Positions 5,231-5,464 of a stretch of 5,464 nt of DNA are shown piece after piece. The position numbers were made by a program, and so were the translations under genes. Source of the DNA: an uncultured bacterium (GTDB lineage: Bacteria; Bacillota; Clostridia; Lachnospirales; Lachnospiraceae); the NCBI GenBank assembly GCA_937893485.1, contig CALBJL010000093.1, positions 1-5,464 on the forward strand, written 5' to 3'. Position 1 is the first letter of the stretch; every line of letters starts with the position of its first letter. Under the pieces are notes generated by a model. It was not told where the DNA came from. It was given only the letters and a program-made list of their open reading frames with translations, and searched no databases.

Positions 5231-5259
5231 CTGACCAAATCTGAACAATTAAATACGAT
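5231..5259 (+). promoter_or_regulatory. Weak promoter candidate upstream of parA
   Basis: CTGACC (5231-5236), 17 bases and TACGAT (5254-5259) each match the sigma-A consensus at 4 of 6 positions. An alternative pairs TTGGCA (5221-5226) with AACAAT (5244-5249), also with a 17-base spacer. Either would place both downstream terminators inside the parA leader. Within this, CTGACCAAAT (5231-5240) and CTGAACAATT (5241-5250) form an imperfect tandem repeat. Support is modest. Confidence 0.3.
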
Positions 5260-5269
5260 TCTAATGCAG

Positions 5270-5302
5270 GCACTCAGTAACAAATAACTGGGTGCTTTTT
5301 TT
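5270..5302 (+). terminator. First intrinsic terminator upstream of parA
   Basis: GCACTCAGT (5270-5278) pairs with ACTGGGTGC (5287-5295), nine pairs including one G-U, with an 8-base loop. Seven T residues (5296-5302) follow directly. It stops transcription entering from the rpsI side, or acts as an attenuator if the parA promoter lies upstream of it. Confidence 0.88.
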
Positions 5303-5329
5303 ATTTCAGAGATTCCGGCGTTAGAAAGG

Positions 5330-5364
5330 GCCGTCACTTTACGATTTTGAAGTGGCGGCTTTTT
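5330..5364 (+). terminator. Second intrinsic terminator upstream of parA
   Basis: GCCGTCACTT (5330-5339) pairs with AAGTGGCGGC (5350-5359), ten pairs including one G-U, with a 10-base loop and five T residues (5360-5364). It lies only 27 bases after the first terminator and 44 bases before the parA start. No promoter-like sequence is evident between it and parA. Confidence 0.85.
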
Positions 5365-5408
5365 CTATTTCCAGAAACAACAGCAACAATCAGAAATGAG
5401 GTGAAGTC

Positions 5409-5464
5409 ATGAACACACAAATCATCGCCATCGCCAACCAGAAAGGCGGCGTTGGCAAAACAAC
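5409..5464 (+). CDS. ParA-family partition ATPase, N-terminal start (partial)
   Basis: Only 18 full codons are in view before the window ends. They encode MNTQIIAIANQKGGVGKT, with the deviant Walker A motif KGGVGKT (residues 12-18) that defines the ParA/Soj/MinD ATPase group. The opening strand IIAIANQKGG is typical of ParA rather than MinD. The start is supported by GAGGTGA (5398-5404), 4 bases ahead of the ATG. ParA proteins use ATP-dependent DNA binding to partition chromosomes, plasmids or integrated elements. Chromosomal soj normally lies near the replication origin with spo0J, not beside rpsI. A parA here, behind repeats and two terminators, therefore points to an integrative element of the kind common in gut Clostridia. 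That placement is inference; partner genes are outside the window. Confidence 0.85.
   Translation, partial: MNTQIIAIANQKGGVGKT

Larger units (their letters stand above)
5007..5408. other. Gene-free, repeat-rich region before parA; candidate mobile-element end
   Basis: This stretch of about 400 bases between the rpsI terminator and parA holds no convincing gene on either strand. It contains, in order: a 10-base tandem repeat (5031-5050), an inverted repeat (5056-5063 with 5115-5122), two long direct repeats (5074-5148), a hairpin flanked by TTTGGCA copies (5183-5226), a weak promoter candidate (5231-5259) and two intrinsic terminators (5270-5364). Such density is typical of the ends or control regions of integrative elements, with recombinase or Xis sites, or of partition sites near parA. 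The exact junction cannot be placed without the other end or an empty-site genome. Confidence 0.5.

Noticed and set aside
5131..5337. 68-residue open frame on the minus strand before parA
   Set aside because: It runs through repeats and the first terminator hairpin, has no ribosome site and no family resemblance. It is a chance frame in non-coding DNA.

Overview
The window looks like a chromosomal segment of a Bacillota (Firmicutes) bacterium, most likely a Clostridia member such as Lachnospiraceae. The grounds are the conserved gene order (EcfA ATPase, ecfT, truA, rplM, rpsI), strong AGGAGG-type ribosome binding sites, a consensus sigma-A promoter, and a sigma/anti-sigma pair of a type common in gut Clostridia. 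This assignment is inference; no rRNA or other marker is present. All supported genes lie on the + strand.

Region 1 (1-1728) is a tightly packed housekeeping operon. It holds the C-terminal end of an energy-coupling-factor transporter ATPase, the membrane coupling protein EcfT, and tRNA pseudouridine synthase TruA, whose start overlaps the ecfT stop. EcfT and the two ATPases form the shared energising module for vitamin and metal importers. No substrate-binding S component is in view.

Region 2 (1729-3930) interrupts what is usually a direct truA-to-rplM step. It encodes an ECF-like sigma factor, a membrane-anchored DUF4367-type anti-sigma factor with its start 4 bases past the sigma stop, and a small, very AT-rich lipoprotein. 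The anti-sigma factor has an N-terminal stretch that resembles sigma region 4, a possible mimicry or gene-descent signal. A block with CGTC and TTATAT elements lies between the anti-sigma and lipoprotein genes and could be a promoter for the lipoprotein. This three-gene cassette is the likeliest place for poorly described biology.

Region 3 (3931-5006) is the rplM-rpsI ribosomal protein operon. It has a near-perfect promoter, a structured 5' leader with two hairpins that fits an L13 autoregulatory leader, the genes for L13 and S9 (S9 starting at GTG), and a long perfect intrinsic terminator.

Region 4 (5007-5464) changes character. It is gene-free and rich in repeats: two 24/25-base direct repeats, inverted repeats and 10-base tandem repeats. 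Two consecutive intrinsic terminators then lead into the start of a ParA-type ATPase gene cut by the window edge. This arrangement suggests the end of an integrative conjugative or other mobile element inserted next to rpsI. The integrase and the element's other end are outside the window, so the boundary is inferred.
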